The notes beneath the pieces are model-generated. The model made no database searches, was not told where the DNA came from, and worked only from the letters and a program-made list of their open reading frames with translations. This document shows positions 10,535 to 21,557 of a stretch of 64,000 bases of DNA, piece after piece (positions within the stretch are counted from its first letter, which is position 1; every line of letters starts with the position of its first letter). The stretch is from positions 40,384,001 to 40,448,000 of the forward strand of contig JARZZO010000016.1 of assembly GCA_030544215.1 (NCBI GenBank), given 5' to 3'. The DNA is from Zantedeschia hybrid cultivar. Taxonomy: Eukaryota; Streptophyta; Magnoliopsida; Alismatales; Araceae. The position numbers and the translations under genes are program-made.

Positions 10535-11065
10535 TTTCAGAATTATGCATGTTATATTTCGATTGCATGTGTTTTATATCGAAATTTAAGAATTGTGTTT
10601 ACTGCTTTACTTGCTTAAATTATCTATACTTGTGTTGTTGCACTTGTGGGTGCATGAGTGGGCGGTGGGGATCGAAGGATCCCTACTGAGTCTTTTCGAT
10701 GAGACTCACCCCTACGGTTTTCAGGTGAGGGTTTCAGACAGGCGTAGCGAGGAGAGTGCTGTCTTGGGTTGTGCGCCAGAAGTCGTTGTCCCAGGATATT
10801 CCCCAATGTAGTTGTTATTTTATTTTCTGACCTGTATGCTTAATTATTTCTTTTCAGTTGGAGCATGTAATTATTTGCTGAGTCGAGTCACATTGTAATA
10901 ACTTTTAATTCTTGCACTTCCATTTCAATTCAATGCGATGTGAATGTTTAGCTTAGTTTATTATTTATTTCTCAGACTTATCTAGATCCTGGTTTGGCTC
11001 CAAATTAATGATTCGGTACCCATTTAGTAATCGGATCCCTGATTATAAGGTGGCGGGTCGTTACA
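10535..11065 (+). repeat. ChrA 3' LTR remnant, truncated at its 5' side
   Basis: This resembles the 3' half of the ChrB-family LTR. Shared landmarks are tttactgctttact, the cacttgtgggtg...gagtgggcgg block, ggatccctactgag and a terminal ggcgggtcgttaca. It abuts the integrase directly, so a deletion removed the end of pol, the PPT and the LTR start. The exact left edge (10500-10560) is uncertain. Confidence 0.7.
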
Positions 11066-11284
11066 GTTACACACAAAAGTTCTCAGTTTGGGATAATTAA
11101 AAGGGTTTTATATTAAATTGGGGGGGAGGGTCTATGAAAAACTGTCTAACTTAATATAAATAATAACCATGTGGGAACCCTGGGCCAAGCTCTTGAGTTC
11201 CCCCTGCTGGCCACCCCCCCCATCTCTCACGATTTGTGCCCTTGAGTAGGGTGCCCCGTCCTTCGCGTTCGTTTCTTCCGCCCT
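11066..11284. other. Unassigned 219 bp between ChrA and CopB
   Basis: This is AT-rich at first, with a G run (ttgggggggaggg) near 11120, then GC-richer. It may be the start of the CopB LTR or older host sequence. No gene or clear repeat was recognised. Confidence 0.4.
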
Positions 11285-11595
11285 CAACAGTTGGGGAGCT
11301 CTGCCCGTATGCCCCGGGCACTGTCGTAAAGGAGGAATCTCAGCGATTGCGCCGAACTGTATGAGGAGATGAGGACGATCTCAAAGAGAAGAATTGCATG
11401 GACATGACTGGAGGCAGAGCACCTGCACAGCTGGAGGCGTCGCTCCATTGGAACTGAATTGTCGCGGATTCAGATCCGCATAAGGTGATGAACGATCACC
11501 TGTTCTTTGTTCTAGTTTTCTCAAAACGGATCGGTGATAGTGGGTTAATTTTTATTCTCTCATTTCTGTTCGGCTTCATGGAACCCACCAGATCA
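11285..11595 (+). repeat. Putative 5' LTR end of CopB
   Basis: It ends ...accagatca just before the PBS. It contains gattcagatccgca, which aligns with the corresponding motif in the CopA LTR (52548-52564), and a comparable spacing of charged and GC-rich segments. The left boundary is not defined and no partner LTR was found. Confidence 0.45.
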
Positions 11596-11598
11596 TAG

Positions 11599-11610
11599 TG
11601 GTATCAAAGC
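11599..11610 (+). promoter_or_regulatory. CopB primer-binding site
   Basis: TGGTATCAAAGC differs by one base (G to A) from the initiator-Met complement TGGTATCAGAGC found in CopA and ChrA. It is followed by the same downstream bases as in CopA. Confidence 0.75.
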
Positions 11611-12317
11611 TAGGTTCCACTGTCGTCCGTTTCGTTCTTTTGGGTTCGAGTTCTAGGATCAATTCCATGGAAAATGATCTTTATGTTCTCTTTGATTCAA
11701 GATTTTTATCTAGATAAGAAAAAAATCAATTTTTTTTTCAATTCTTAAAGAACGAACTCATAACTGTTATGGGTTCGCTGCGTTCTTCCGATGATGAAGG
11801 AACGTAGGGAGTAGGAACGGGGTGATGCTAGGACCTTAGGGTCATCGGCAACACCGTTGGTGTGCATCGACCCCCTACCCTGCCCTGCCCGACAGTGGGC
11901 GACAGGGGGTGGTGGCATTGCTGGTTGCCTCTTCCTCCTCCTCCCCAGCGTCGGCACGGCGCCGCCGCCGTTGGGGGCGTTGTGCACAAGGGGGAGACCC
12001 CTTGCATGCTAGCCCATAGGGGGGGTGTGGACGGGCCGAGTTGTCCTGTGTCGGTCGAGCCTAGGGCGCCCTCTTGGGTTCAACTGGGCACGGGCCAAGG
12101 CCCGGTCCAGCCCAAACCTTGGCCTGGCCAAGGCTGGTGGGCCAGCCCAACCCATTTATGCTATTTTCTCCCCAATCAAGGTATTTAAAATATTATTTAA
12201 ATAAAAATGTGAATTTTTAAAATATGTTTTGAAATTTCAAATTGTTTAAAATAATTTTTTAATACCCCAAATTATCTAAAGATAGATTTAATGAGTATAG
12301 AATTTGACAATAGTTAT

Positions 12318-12376
12318 CTAAATTATCTAAGTGTTAGATATTAGTTTATAATTTAGAATTGTTCTAAGTTATTGAA
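12318..12376 (+). repeat. Two AT-rich triloop hairpins in CopB leader
   Basis: ATTATCTAA-GTG-TTAGATATT (about 12322-12342) and AATTTAGAA-TTG-TTCTAAGTT (about 12350-12370) are short inverted repeats with three-base loops. They are the counterparts, in sense orientation, of the larger array at 51011-51510 in CopA. Confidence 0.6.
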
Positions 12377-13228
12377 TGGAACAATCTGAGAATTCAAATT
12401 AGGATATCGTGGCACATGAGATGTGTTGTTAAGTACCTTTTAGTTTAGAATTAAAAGCATGTTTAAGAGAATATTGAGTTTTTAAAAATCTAAATTTATT
12501 GAGTTTTGGTTGGAATCCGATTTTATGTAAAATCAAAATTAAATTATTTGTGAAAATTTCAGCCACTTGTGATGCGCCTTAGCATGTGTGGATGGTTAAA
12601 AGTTAACCGTGGTCATGTATACATACATTTAATCATATCATGTGATGATAAATGTAGTGGATGTGGGTTATTTGTGGATTAATTGTTAATTTATGAGGCA
12701 TGCGCGCCTTCTTCTCTCTATCATTCCAATGTAATTCTATCTCCCTCATGAATTGTAATTTGTCATAAGCCATTCTTTTTGTATATGTACATTTGATTAT
12801 TTGAACCAAAGCATTGTAATTGATCGTGATGGCTAGACAAAGAGCGAGGACGATCCATAATTGTAACCATGAAGTCTTGATGATAAGATCACCAGCTTTA
12901 TGCTTGTAGGAAATTTTGATATAATTGTTACGTTAGAATTAGTGTGATTGACTATATGGCTCCAGTCAAATTACTGTACTATCCATAAGCACATTAATAA
13001 CATATATGTTGATGCATAGATTGATTATTTTATTATGAATCAAATTAATTATCTAGGTATAGTGAATATCCCAATATATCCGATATATTCCTTTACAATA
13101 ATCACCTAGGATGAGACCAAATTAAAATAAAATTGAATCCCTCGTTATAAAATTTTATGCCGTAGCAGAGCAGTTAAGAACATATTGCGTGACCCTCCAT
13201 CATTATAATTTTAAGACTAGATTCAGAT

Positions 13229-13545
13229 TAAAACAAGCTTGTTGTGTTATCCACAAGACCTGTGATATTCAATGACAGACTAAAACTATGGCCTTATGAT
13301 GCCAATCAACACGGTAGAGGCAGCATGTAGCTTTGTTGTGTTGTCCACAAGGACTACATGCTAATCTATGCCCGTTAAGTAATGATGGTAATACTTAAAT
13401 TAGAACTTGGTGGTTTATTGTATTGTCCACAAGACCACTAACCTTCTGGGGCCCGACCAATGATCAAATATTGCAAAGAGTTGCAATTACCAAATGTTGG
13501 TTGCTCTCTGATCATAATATAGTTTGTTGTTTTGTCTATAAGGCC
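13229..13545 (+). repeat. Four constant-apex hairpins in CopB leader
   Basis: Copies lie near 13240-13259, 13332-13353, 13414-13436 and 13522-13543. Each has the form TTGTG-YTRTC-CACAA with a leading TTG and trailing G. The second is the clearest, with flanks GCATGTAG and CTACATGC that pair perfectly. The first and fourth have poor outer pairing. The same sequence occurs four times in CopA. Confidence 0.75.
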
Positions 13546-13728
13546 ATGTTGTGAGTCAAGGAGATTCCGATCCCCACTAGGAGACCGTCGGCATCTCCCG
13601 TTCTATATAGATAATTATATAGTCTGCCAAAAATTAATGGGAGTTAAACTAGATTAAAGACCATATCTTGTTTATAATCTAAACAATTGATTTTGCTAAT
13701 TGTAATTTTATTTCTCCTGTAGGTGAGA

Positions 13729-14545
13729 ATGTCATCACATAACCCCCTCTATGGCATACTGCATGCCAACAAGTTGATATGCCTGAACTACTCCAACTGG
13801 TTTAGGAAACTGAAGATTGTCCTCAAGTATGAGCAGATTGCCTACGTCTTGGAGGATGAGGCTCTGCCTAAACCGGCATTAGATGCTACTGAAGGAGATA
13901 TGATAGCTTATGAGAAGTGGAAAGAGGATTACACACTTGTCCAATGCTACATATTGGCCTCAACGAGCAACGATTTGCAAAGGTAACATAAGAAGATAGA
14001 TGCTAAATCTATCTTACTTTATTTGGAGGAGCTATTTGAAGAATAAAGCAGGGTTGAAAGGTATTAGAAATCTAAATCTCTATTCAGGGCTCAGATGGCA
14101 GAGGGATCTTTAGTGCAGACTCGTGTACTAAAGATGATAGAGTGGATAGAGAGGCTAGTGCTTGGGTAGATCTACCCAAAGAGATAACTACAAACCTCAT
14201 CCTTGCTTCACTTCCTGACTCATATGCTTAGTTCATCGTTGATTTTAACATGAATGAGATTCATGCAACTTTGGCAAAGCTGCTTAACATGTTGAAGACT
14301 GCAGAGGGCAACCTTCAAAAAGAGAAGCCCACTGTCCTCATGGTTGGTAAGATCAACAAGAAGAGGAGCAGTGTAGACTTTTAAGAAAGCCAAGACAAAG
14401 AAACAAACCAAGCAGAAGCCACCCTCTATGAAGGACAAGGGAAAAGGAGGTGAGAAGGGCGAGTGTTTCTACTGCCTTCAGAAGGGACACTAGAAGAGGA
14501 ACTACAAGAGACTTCTAATAGCCTACAATGACTTCTAGTAGCCTC
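13729..14545 (+). pseudogene. CopB gag, degenerate
   Basis: The ATG at 13729 opens 86 codons (MSSHNPLYGILHANKLICLN, then NWFRKLKIVLKYEQ and ALPKPALDATEGD), the UBN2-type copia gag start. A stop follows at 13984. Traces continue in this and other frames to a zinc-knuckle-like CFYCLQKGH near 14465-14500, where Trp is a stop and the last Cys has become Tyr. Before the end, a 26-bp stretch (cctacaatgacttctagtag...) is directly repeated at about 14521 and 14573, which may mark a rearrangement. Confidence 0.7.
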
Positions 14546-17180
14546 AAAAGAATGAAGAGGAGTCATTCCATCCTACAATGACTTCTAGTAGCCTCAAGAG
14601 AAGCCATTTTACCTATTCAGATGGTAAATGGCTCAAGGATTCAGTCCCTCCTAAGGAACCTGAAGCAGAAGGGCTAGCAGCAGCAGAACCAACAACAATA
14701 ATAGCAAAAGAGCCAGTAGAAATGGCAGGACCATCAGTGGTAGCAATTGTAGATCAGTCATGGTTACCAGAAATAACAGTAGAGATAGCAATAGAAGTAG
14801 ATATGTAGGACCATCCTATAAAAGTTTCAGATGAAAGGGCTAGGGAACTCTCTCCTCAACCTGCACCTGTTGAGGGGGAGCCTATCTCTTAGGGAAAGGC
14901 TCAAGTAGAAGATGAAGCTCAAAGAGCACAAGAAGCAGTTGAAGAATTGGATGAGCTACTTAGGAACACTGGATTCATTAATCCGGAGGATGAGCCTACC
15001 CCTCCTAAGGAGTATGTCAAAAAAAAGGAGGAGGATACATATAGCAAATCTAGCAAATATGATGAGGTTATGAGGAGATTGGATCAACAACAGACTGATC
15101 TTTTAGAAATTAAAGAGGGGATCAAAGATTTGAAGAAAATATTACGTGATGTTCTTTAGGTAGTATTTAAGAATCAATCAGATGCAAAGGAAGGTCATTC
15201 CCATGCATAGGAGAAGTAGTAGTACTACTCCTCTTGCCTACTCTTCCCCTTCTCTTGCTAGAGAACCTTCACTTCTCCTCCTAGAGAACCTGAACCATCA
15301 CAACCTTCATCTCCTCGACCACCTATATACCCTATAGCTGAAGAAGTGCCCTCTTCCTCAGCACCAAAAGCCACCACCTATGCAATATCATTGTCTGAAA
15401 GTATTCACATCTTGGAGAATGTACTTGTACTTTCCTCTATACCTCCAACTCACATGCCATCCACTGAACCTTCTACCTTTGCATCTTCACCATCTAAAAG
15501 CACTGATGCACCACGACTAGGTTTTACTCCTCCAGCATCAATGAGTCCTTCTACTTCATTTAACCCTTCTGATATGCCTAGTTCCTCTTCTAGTCCATCC
15601 ACCTTACCAAGTACACAAGCTAGACCATCTTCACCTATTCCTGCTACCTTTGTTGTCTCACGTCCTCAATCTCCAAAGGCAGTTTCTGAGAAACCAGTCC
15701 CAACTCCTTTAGTAGTAGAAACCTCTACTCAAATGAGATTCTCTATGAAAGAAGAGCCTGAGGAACCTGAAGAGCCTGGATTTGCAGAAGACACACCTAT
15801 AGCTCAAGTTCTTGAAACACTTAAGAAGAAAAGAAAATCTCCTGCTCCTTCAGCGCATGTAATGGGAAGAAATAGTGGACGACGACAAAACATAAAGTTG
15901 CAGCTCATATATTTTCTCTATTTATAGACATGTTCCCACTAGTTCCTAAGTACATACTGTAATATATAGACTTTCCAGAAAGGAATGCATGGTTAGAAGT
16001 TTTGGGACTTTCCACTCTTCCTTTAGAGGAATACATTAAACAGTACATTGCGCAATACAAAATTTCAATTCACGAAATTGAGAAGGTAAGAGATGAATCT
16101 GCACTCCAAATAGAACATCAACAGAGTAAAAGCTCATCGCTCTTTGTACTATAGACACTTACAAAACAACACCAGCGGAGCGGAACAAGGCTTACCTCCT
16201 TGGACACTCCTTCAATAGATGGAAGCTAATCATGAGCGAAGTGGGGTAGATACAAAGATGATGCGAAAAGGGAATACAAGTATTTTCTGAAATTAAATGA
16301 GAACATAAAGGCAACCAATAAGCTTGAGCTCACACTGAGTCAGTTTCAGCATATTGTTGGCATTGAGTAAGGCAAGGAACAAGGACTAAGGATTGAGCTA
16401 TCTATGGACATTGATTTGAATTCTATTCCCTCATGCACCAAGTATCCTACCTTGCACTTTTTGATAATGGCTACTAATAAAGGGGGTCAAATCATGAAAC
16501 TCTATGGAAAGATCAAAGTCGAGCAAAATGCTATTGGGTTGTCATGTCCTCAGTCTCTGAAGCTAGTGCACAAGAAAAGAATTATATCTCTAGAAACTCT
16601 TGCCAAAGTATATTCCCCAGCAGAGAGATACCCAAGATAAGAATGGACCAAAGCATATCAAGAAGCTTATAAGCAACTCCTAGATGTAAATAGAGAAAGA
16701 GGTCCTAATAGAAAGAATCTCCTGACAGTAAAAGAATTTGAGGATCAATAGTCTATTGCTCACTCCCTTGACAGCTACATCAATTGGAAGTAGAAGTATC
16801 TAGAATTCTCCAATTTAAAGAAAGAATTGATGAACAACTACTTGAAATGCCCTTTTAATATCAATGGATTTCTGAAGTATGCAAGGAATTCAGTTCCTCC
16901 TCTTTTCAGACGCAGAGTCTCTCAAGTTGAGTACCAATCAAGAATGTAGAGAGCATATGAGCAGTACTGTCAAAACCAGCGGGCAGCAGGCCACCCAGTT
17001 GACCTAACTCTGGAATCTTTCCTATCTTGTTCCGAGCACTTTGAACAGAAAACCTAGGGATCATTACCACTCATGCTCTTATGGTCTCTCAATCCTTCAT
17101 GGAATTTTTGTGATCCTTCTCTCATCTCTTTTATTTTCCTTTTTGAGTGTATGACAGAAAGGGGGAGAACTAATCTATCC
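14546..17180 (+). pseudogene. Decayed long ORF region, possibly the env-like part of a Sirevirus
   Basis: Pieces of one or more plus-strand frames survive: 14578-14808, 14947-15159 (charged, coiled-coil-like: MRRLDQQQTDLLEIKEGIKD), 15346-15927 (Ser/Pro-rich, then acidic EEPEEPEEPG and a basic KKKRK), 16404-16640 and smaller ones, separated by stops. A Ser/Pro-rich region followed by coiled coil, ending at a purine tract gaaagggggagaa (17155-17169), is the layout of the extra env-like ORF of Sireviruses. No domain was recognised with certainty. It could be another low-complexity gag. Confidence 0.35.
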
Positions 17181-17541
17181 AACATATTTTTATTACATAT
17201 TATTTGGAAGGGTTTTTTCGATTTCAATCCCTATAAAGTTACATATTTCGGAATAAGTCCCCTTATCCTCCGTACTTTGGTATTAGTTGTTTTATACTGA
17301 AAGAATTTAGATGTAAATCCTTGCCGTCTACTTCCATTAGGTTCATGCAACTTCACCCTGGTTAAAATGCAGGTTAAGTGTACCCAACCTAGGAAAAGAC
17401 CGAAACACCCCATTTTAACTTTCCATAGCCATCTCTCTCCTCCCATCCATATTCTCTCTCTCGCCATGCACCCGTTCCCACCTCTGCTACTTGGTTTCCA
17501 CAAGACGCGATGACGACGATGATCCTTCTGACAGCGACGAA

Positions 17542-18095
17542 GACGATGATCCGGCAACCAGAGTAAGAAGAAAGGTTGGAGCTTTCAAAAGTGCCCTTCG
17601 ACCTATTGGCATTGTGCAACTTTCAGAGGTGCCCGATCACTCGACAGCAAGAAAGGTAGGAGCTTTTTATCTCTTCTCTTTTCTATAATGAGGGCCACTA
17701 CTTCCTCTCCCCATATTCATCCACACGATGCGAAAAACCCTATTTTTCTTCCCCCTTATTTGATCATGCACCCATTCCCGCCTCTGCTACTTGGTTTTTA
17801 TATGGGTTGGAGCAAGAAGAATGTCAGAGCCCTTCGATCCATCGACGACAACGGAGACGATGATCCGGCAACCATAGTAAGAAGAAGATGATCGACCTAT
17901 TGGCATTATGCAGCTTTCAGAGGTGCCCGATCACTCGACGACAAGAAAGGTTGGACCTTTTTCTCTTCTTTGTTCTGTAATGAGGACCACTGCTTCCTCT
18001 CCCCAAATTCATCCATACGGTGTGAAAAAAAACCCTATTTTTCTTCCCCCTTATTTAATCATGTATGCACTACTTGGCTGGAGGAAGGATGAAGC
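17542..18095 (+). repeat. Direct duplication of about 250-300 bp in the MuA 5' region
   Basis: Copy 1 (about 17542-17790) and copy 2 (about 17855-18095) share gacgatgatccggcaacc, gaggtgcccgatcactcga, a cttcctctccccatattcatcca-like segment and cccccttattt, in the same order. The offset is about 313 bp, falling to about 295 because of a small deletion in copy 2. Both are non-coding. Confidence 0.75.
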
Positions 18096-18380
18096 AGTGA
18101 CATCGGAAAAAAAAATTAGGGGGTTTGGTTAAGAGTAAGGATGAAGCCATGACGTTTTGAAAAACCTAACTTCTATCTTTCTTGTGCTTGGTTCAGAAAA
18201 AAAAAACCATGTGAAATTTTACACTGAGATCTCACCTGCCATGTGAAATTTTCATACTTGGTTGGTTGCTTTTGTTACACTTTTAAATGTGCTTTTTGTT
18301 TATGGGTGTTTACGTTTTTTTTTTTTTTTTTCATATTTGCATGTCTTGTTAGCCTAAGAAGAACTATTTGTTGCAGGAGA

Positions 18381-19270
18381 ATGGGAGATAATACATATTA
18401 CAAGCTTACATTGTTCTATGGTGGACTTTGGAAGGAGGTTTCTTCTGATATTAAATGGAAGCATATGGGCGGGCGACAAATGACTATGAGTGTAGATGTG
18501 GATGAGTTTTCAATTGTAACTCTAATTCAAGATTTTTGCCATGTGTGTAAATGGGGAATTGGGTGGCCACTAACATTCACTTATGTCATTCCCCACGCTA
18601 GACCAATGGAGATTGTGGTGGTTGATTTAGATAGAATATTGATGCAAATTGTCCAGGATAATGCGGCTGCTAAGAAGTTTACATTGTATGTTGTGGTTGA
18701 TAAAGAGGTGCAGGTTACTCCAACTAAACCTATCAGGACATCTGAGTGTCCTCGTAAACCTGGCAGAGTTCCAACCCATCTGAGAGGATAGCACAGCCCA
18801 ATGAGAATATTGACCAAGGGACTGTAGCTAATTTTGAGTTAGAATTTGATTATGTCATATTTGATGATGTTGATATTGATGTTGAAGGTGAAGTTGTTGC
18901 TTTTGAGGAGGATCCTGCAATGGTTGATGTAACCAATGAAGAAGAAGATTCAGACAAGTGCTACATAGATGAAAGCTATAGGAGTGTCTTGTCATATTCA
19001 GATGATTACACTGTGAGCTCCGAAGATGGTCATGGTATTGAGATTGTTGAAGGTTCTACTGAGGATCCTCAAATAGTTGTAGGGGCAAAGTTTAAGAATG
19101 TTGTTGCCTTCAAAATGTCACTGAAAACAACACTGCCTAAAATATGAGTTCGAGATATTTTATATAAAGAATGACAAAGTTAGAGTCACTGCAAGGTGTA
19201 GTGACATGGATTGTACATGGCGCGTACGTGCGTCAATATTGCCAGATAACATTACATTTCAAACTTTGAT
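18381..19270 (+). pseudogene. MULE transposase N-terminal part (PB1-like region and MuDR DNA-binding domain)
   Basis: The ATG at 18381 follows a good splice acceptor (ttgttgcag). The first frame (to 18791) reads YYKLTLFYGG...WPLTFTYVIPH, the N-terminal region found ahead of MuDR-type transposases, and carries VVDKEVQV. After a stop and frame changes an acidic segment follows (EEEDSDKCYIDESY, 18920-19147). Then, in another frame (19140-19260), comes the MuDR DNA-binding core with its Cys residues (KNDKVRVTARC, then CTWRVRAS). The catalytic DDE region and SWIM finger that should follow are absent. Confidence 0.65.
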
Positions 19271-20937
19271 ATGTCTACTTTCAAACTAAAATGCCATGAT
19301 TACCTCCTTTAGTTCTCATAGAGTGAGCTAATTCCTAGATAGTTAAAATGTTGTCAAGAAGCATTCTGGGAGGGACAAAAGTAGCCTGATAATTGGAGAT
19401 GAGCTTGTGAAGTAGTGGTTTAATCCTAGATGCTAGGATCTTAGTGCACACCTCATTGCACAATGGAAATATTTAAGTAATGATCCCTATGCAAGCCTTC
19501 TTGGGATATTGATAGAAAACTGTCCTCCAAACTCCTCTGTGAGCCAACAACTAGAAAATTGTCCTTCATTTTCTGACTAATACTTCCATCCACTCCCCCA
19601 TCCTTCTTCACCGAGGGTACACCTAACCTTTCTCTCATTTACAAAACCCTCAACAAGTGCAGCCAACAAATAGTGATGCATTCAGGACTTCATTCTTTCC
19701 TCCAGTTCTGCTGAAAGCTAGTCCTCTTCATTATGATGGTCGAGGAGCACCCAGAAACTACCTGTCTCCAGTTCTGCTGAAAGCTGATCCTCTTCATCCT
19801 TTGTCTCCAGCCTACCTCTACATTCACTCGTACAGGTCACAGTCCATGGATGCTGATAGGACCACTAAAGGGGGCCCATCCATATAGATAGTGGAAACAA
19901 ATTTTTCATAAGAACAGGAACCACTAGAAATCCATACATATTTAGAGCACATATTTCAGCATACCACTTGAAATCCGTACATATTTAGAGCACAAATAAA
20001 TGCTCATTTGAAAGGTTTGAACACTAATCAAGACGAGTTTTTCTTTGTATGAGCTATTGATTCACTGATCTCATTATGTCCTCTAATAACTATTATACAA
20101 AGTTAGACTGCTCTAGTGCTTGTCTTTTTTTTTGCAGGCCACCAACCTTTCTCAGTCAGACTGGGGTCAAAGGTAGCACTCAAGGGAGTGTTGCATGTTC
20201 TACTGAAGCTCAAAGTAGGGGTGGAAGCCATGGCAGACGTGGTGGCAATAGAGGAAGATCAAGTGCTAGCCATGGTAGAGGGAGAGCTACAGGTGGACAA
20301 GGCCGGGACAATTCTGGAACCTCCCAAACTAGGGCTACCAAAGGCATTGCTGGATAGTTTCAAGCTAGATACTGCTCAAAGATGAGGATGGATGAATTAA
20401 AAAAAACTATCCTTTTTTGTTTAAAATGATGAAAATACTAGTTGTGTTGGGTTTAGAATGCTTACATTCGATGTATTTTTTCTAATTTTTGAATATTTTT
20501 TGTTCAGTGTGGTTGTTCTCTTATAGGATATGCCAAGAATTGACGTTGTGACTGGAGTCCATCTTGCAAATATTACTCTTTATCTAACATCCACATTTAG
20601 ATTCTATGGTTTATAGGATATGCAATGAGGACATGCATGGCACTGTGTAAATGTCTTATAGGATATGTCAAGATGGAAATTTTATGGTTTAAAGGCAAGT
20701 GACTGAAGTCCATCTTCATCCCTTCCAACATGCTGTCCAAGTATTTATTGTTTGTCTCTTGTACATCTTTGTTGGTAACAAAGAATATCAAGTTATATAA
20801 TATTCCATATTTCCTTGGAGATAAAACACTGGTGAGGATTTAACAGGATATTCATTCTAGTTATGCATCAATTGAGCAAAAAGGCTAGTGGGATATGGAA
20901 TTACTCATATGATAGGTTGCACCTGACATTAGTGTTA
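19271..20937 (+). other. MuA interior: deleted transposase region and Gly/Arg-rich tail
   Basis: Transposase catalytic motifs are missing. Around 19700-19800 the phrase ccagttctgctgaaagct is repeated at about 70 bp. A frame at about 20145-20357 is Gly/Arg/Ser-rich (SHGRRGGNRGRSSASHGRGR), like the C-terminal tails of MULE transposases, and ends at a TAG at 20355. The remaining sequence to TatC (20358-20937) is AT-rich with no gene seen. Confidence 0.45.
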
Positions 20938-20942
20938 TAACC

Positions 20943-21527
20943 TGATGGGGGAAAACTCAATTGGGCCCAGAAGCTGGCCCGTCCCAATTCAAGAATGGGC
21001 CGAGCACCATTCGTCTGTTCTCGGAGGTCCAATATCGTATTGGGCCGAGATGAATCCAGCCTTATCATCAGACTAAGCAACATTCAACCCCGGTACGTAC
21101 TAGGCCGACATGGGTCCGGCCCAACTCAGTCAACTACTTATGGGCCTCCGGCTTACTAGCACTTGGGGCATTCTCGAGATTTCATCTCAAACTCCCAGGG
21201 ATAGTACATCGCCTGCCACTAGAAAGGAACCCTCATCCCCCGTTATAAAAGGAACATTATTCGCTGCAGTAAAGGCACACACGCTATTAAGCCTTCATCT
21301 CTCTCTTTATACTAAAGTTTTCATTGAGTCCCTTGCTAATTTAACCATCGGAGGGGGTTCCCCTGGGCCAAGACCCGGGACCCTTCTTGATTGGTTCCTT
21401 CTTCCTGTAGGAGCTTTTGCCTTCATCCCCGACTTGTTCTCGGCTCGGATCCCCCTCGGCTCTCGGTCACCAGCTGGTTTTTGGATTCCATCTCGAGAGT
21501 CTGACAATGATTGCCTCGGCAACATCA
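20943..21527 (+). repeat. TatC 5' LTR
   Basis: Starts TGATGGGGG and ends CTCGGCAACATCA. It aligns end to end with 58178-58755, including the gggccgag-rich U3 and the ccccgttataaaagg box (21238-21252), a likely TATA promoter. The following bases ttggccctgtctatagg are a degenerate form of the TatD PBS. Confidence 0.92.
21240..21252 (+). promoter_or_regulatory. TATA-like promoter box in TatC 5' LTR
   Basis: gttataaaaggaa occurs in both TatC LTRs (also near 58480). The TatD LTR has cgctataaatacacgg at about 61963. All are at the position expected for the U3/R promoter. Confidence 0.55.
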
Positions 21528-21557
21528 CTTGGCCCTGTCTATAGGAAGCAAGCAGCC

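Larger units (their letters stand above)
6359..11065 (+). mobile_element. ChrA: decayed chromovirus-type Ty3/gypsy element
   Basis: The order is the tail of a 5' LTR (6359-6445), an initiator-Met PBS, gag with two zinc knuckles, protease, RT, RNase H, integrase, then a truncated 3' LTR ending at 11065. The last 87 bp of the 5' LTR match the end of the 3' LTR (tctagatcctggtttgg ... gtggcgggtcgttaca). Gag and pol look like the Tekay/Del group. The integrase breaks off after the GRPCRSP block and passes directly into LTR-like sequence, so any chromodomain has been lost. Many stops are present. Confidence 0.85.
11611..13728 (+). other. Leader of CopB
   Basis: No coding frame of substance is present. 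A GC-rich stretch (about 11800-12150, with cggcccag-type phrases) is followed by AT-rich sequence (12180-12700) containing two of the triloop hairpins seen in CopA. Four constant-apex hairpins follow at 13229-13545. The leader ends with a polypyrimidine-CTGTAG that looks like a splice acceptor, eight bases before the gag ATG. Confidence 0.6.
11285..14545 (+). mobile_element. CopB: 5' part of a broken Ty1/copia element related to CopA
   Basis: The plus-strand order is LTR end, PBS, leader of about 2.1 kb, then gag. The sequence after the PBS (aggttccactgt...cgtttcg) aligns with the same stretch of CopA (52360-52410, minus strand). The leader shares the four constant-apex hairpins, and the 150 bp before gag also align (the ggcatctcccgttct and gggagttaaact phrases against 49741-49810). 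Gag starts MSSHNPL, against MSSNNPL in CopA. Pol is missing; unrelated sequence begins near 14546. Confidence 0.7.

Noticed and set aside
17491..17688. Acidic Asp-rich 65-codon frame in the MuA 5' region
   Set aside because: It lies in the duplicated subterminal segment, its second copy is out of frame, and no domain was recognised.
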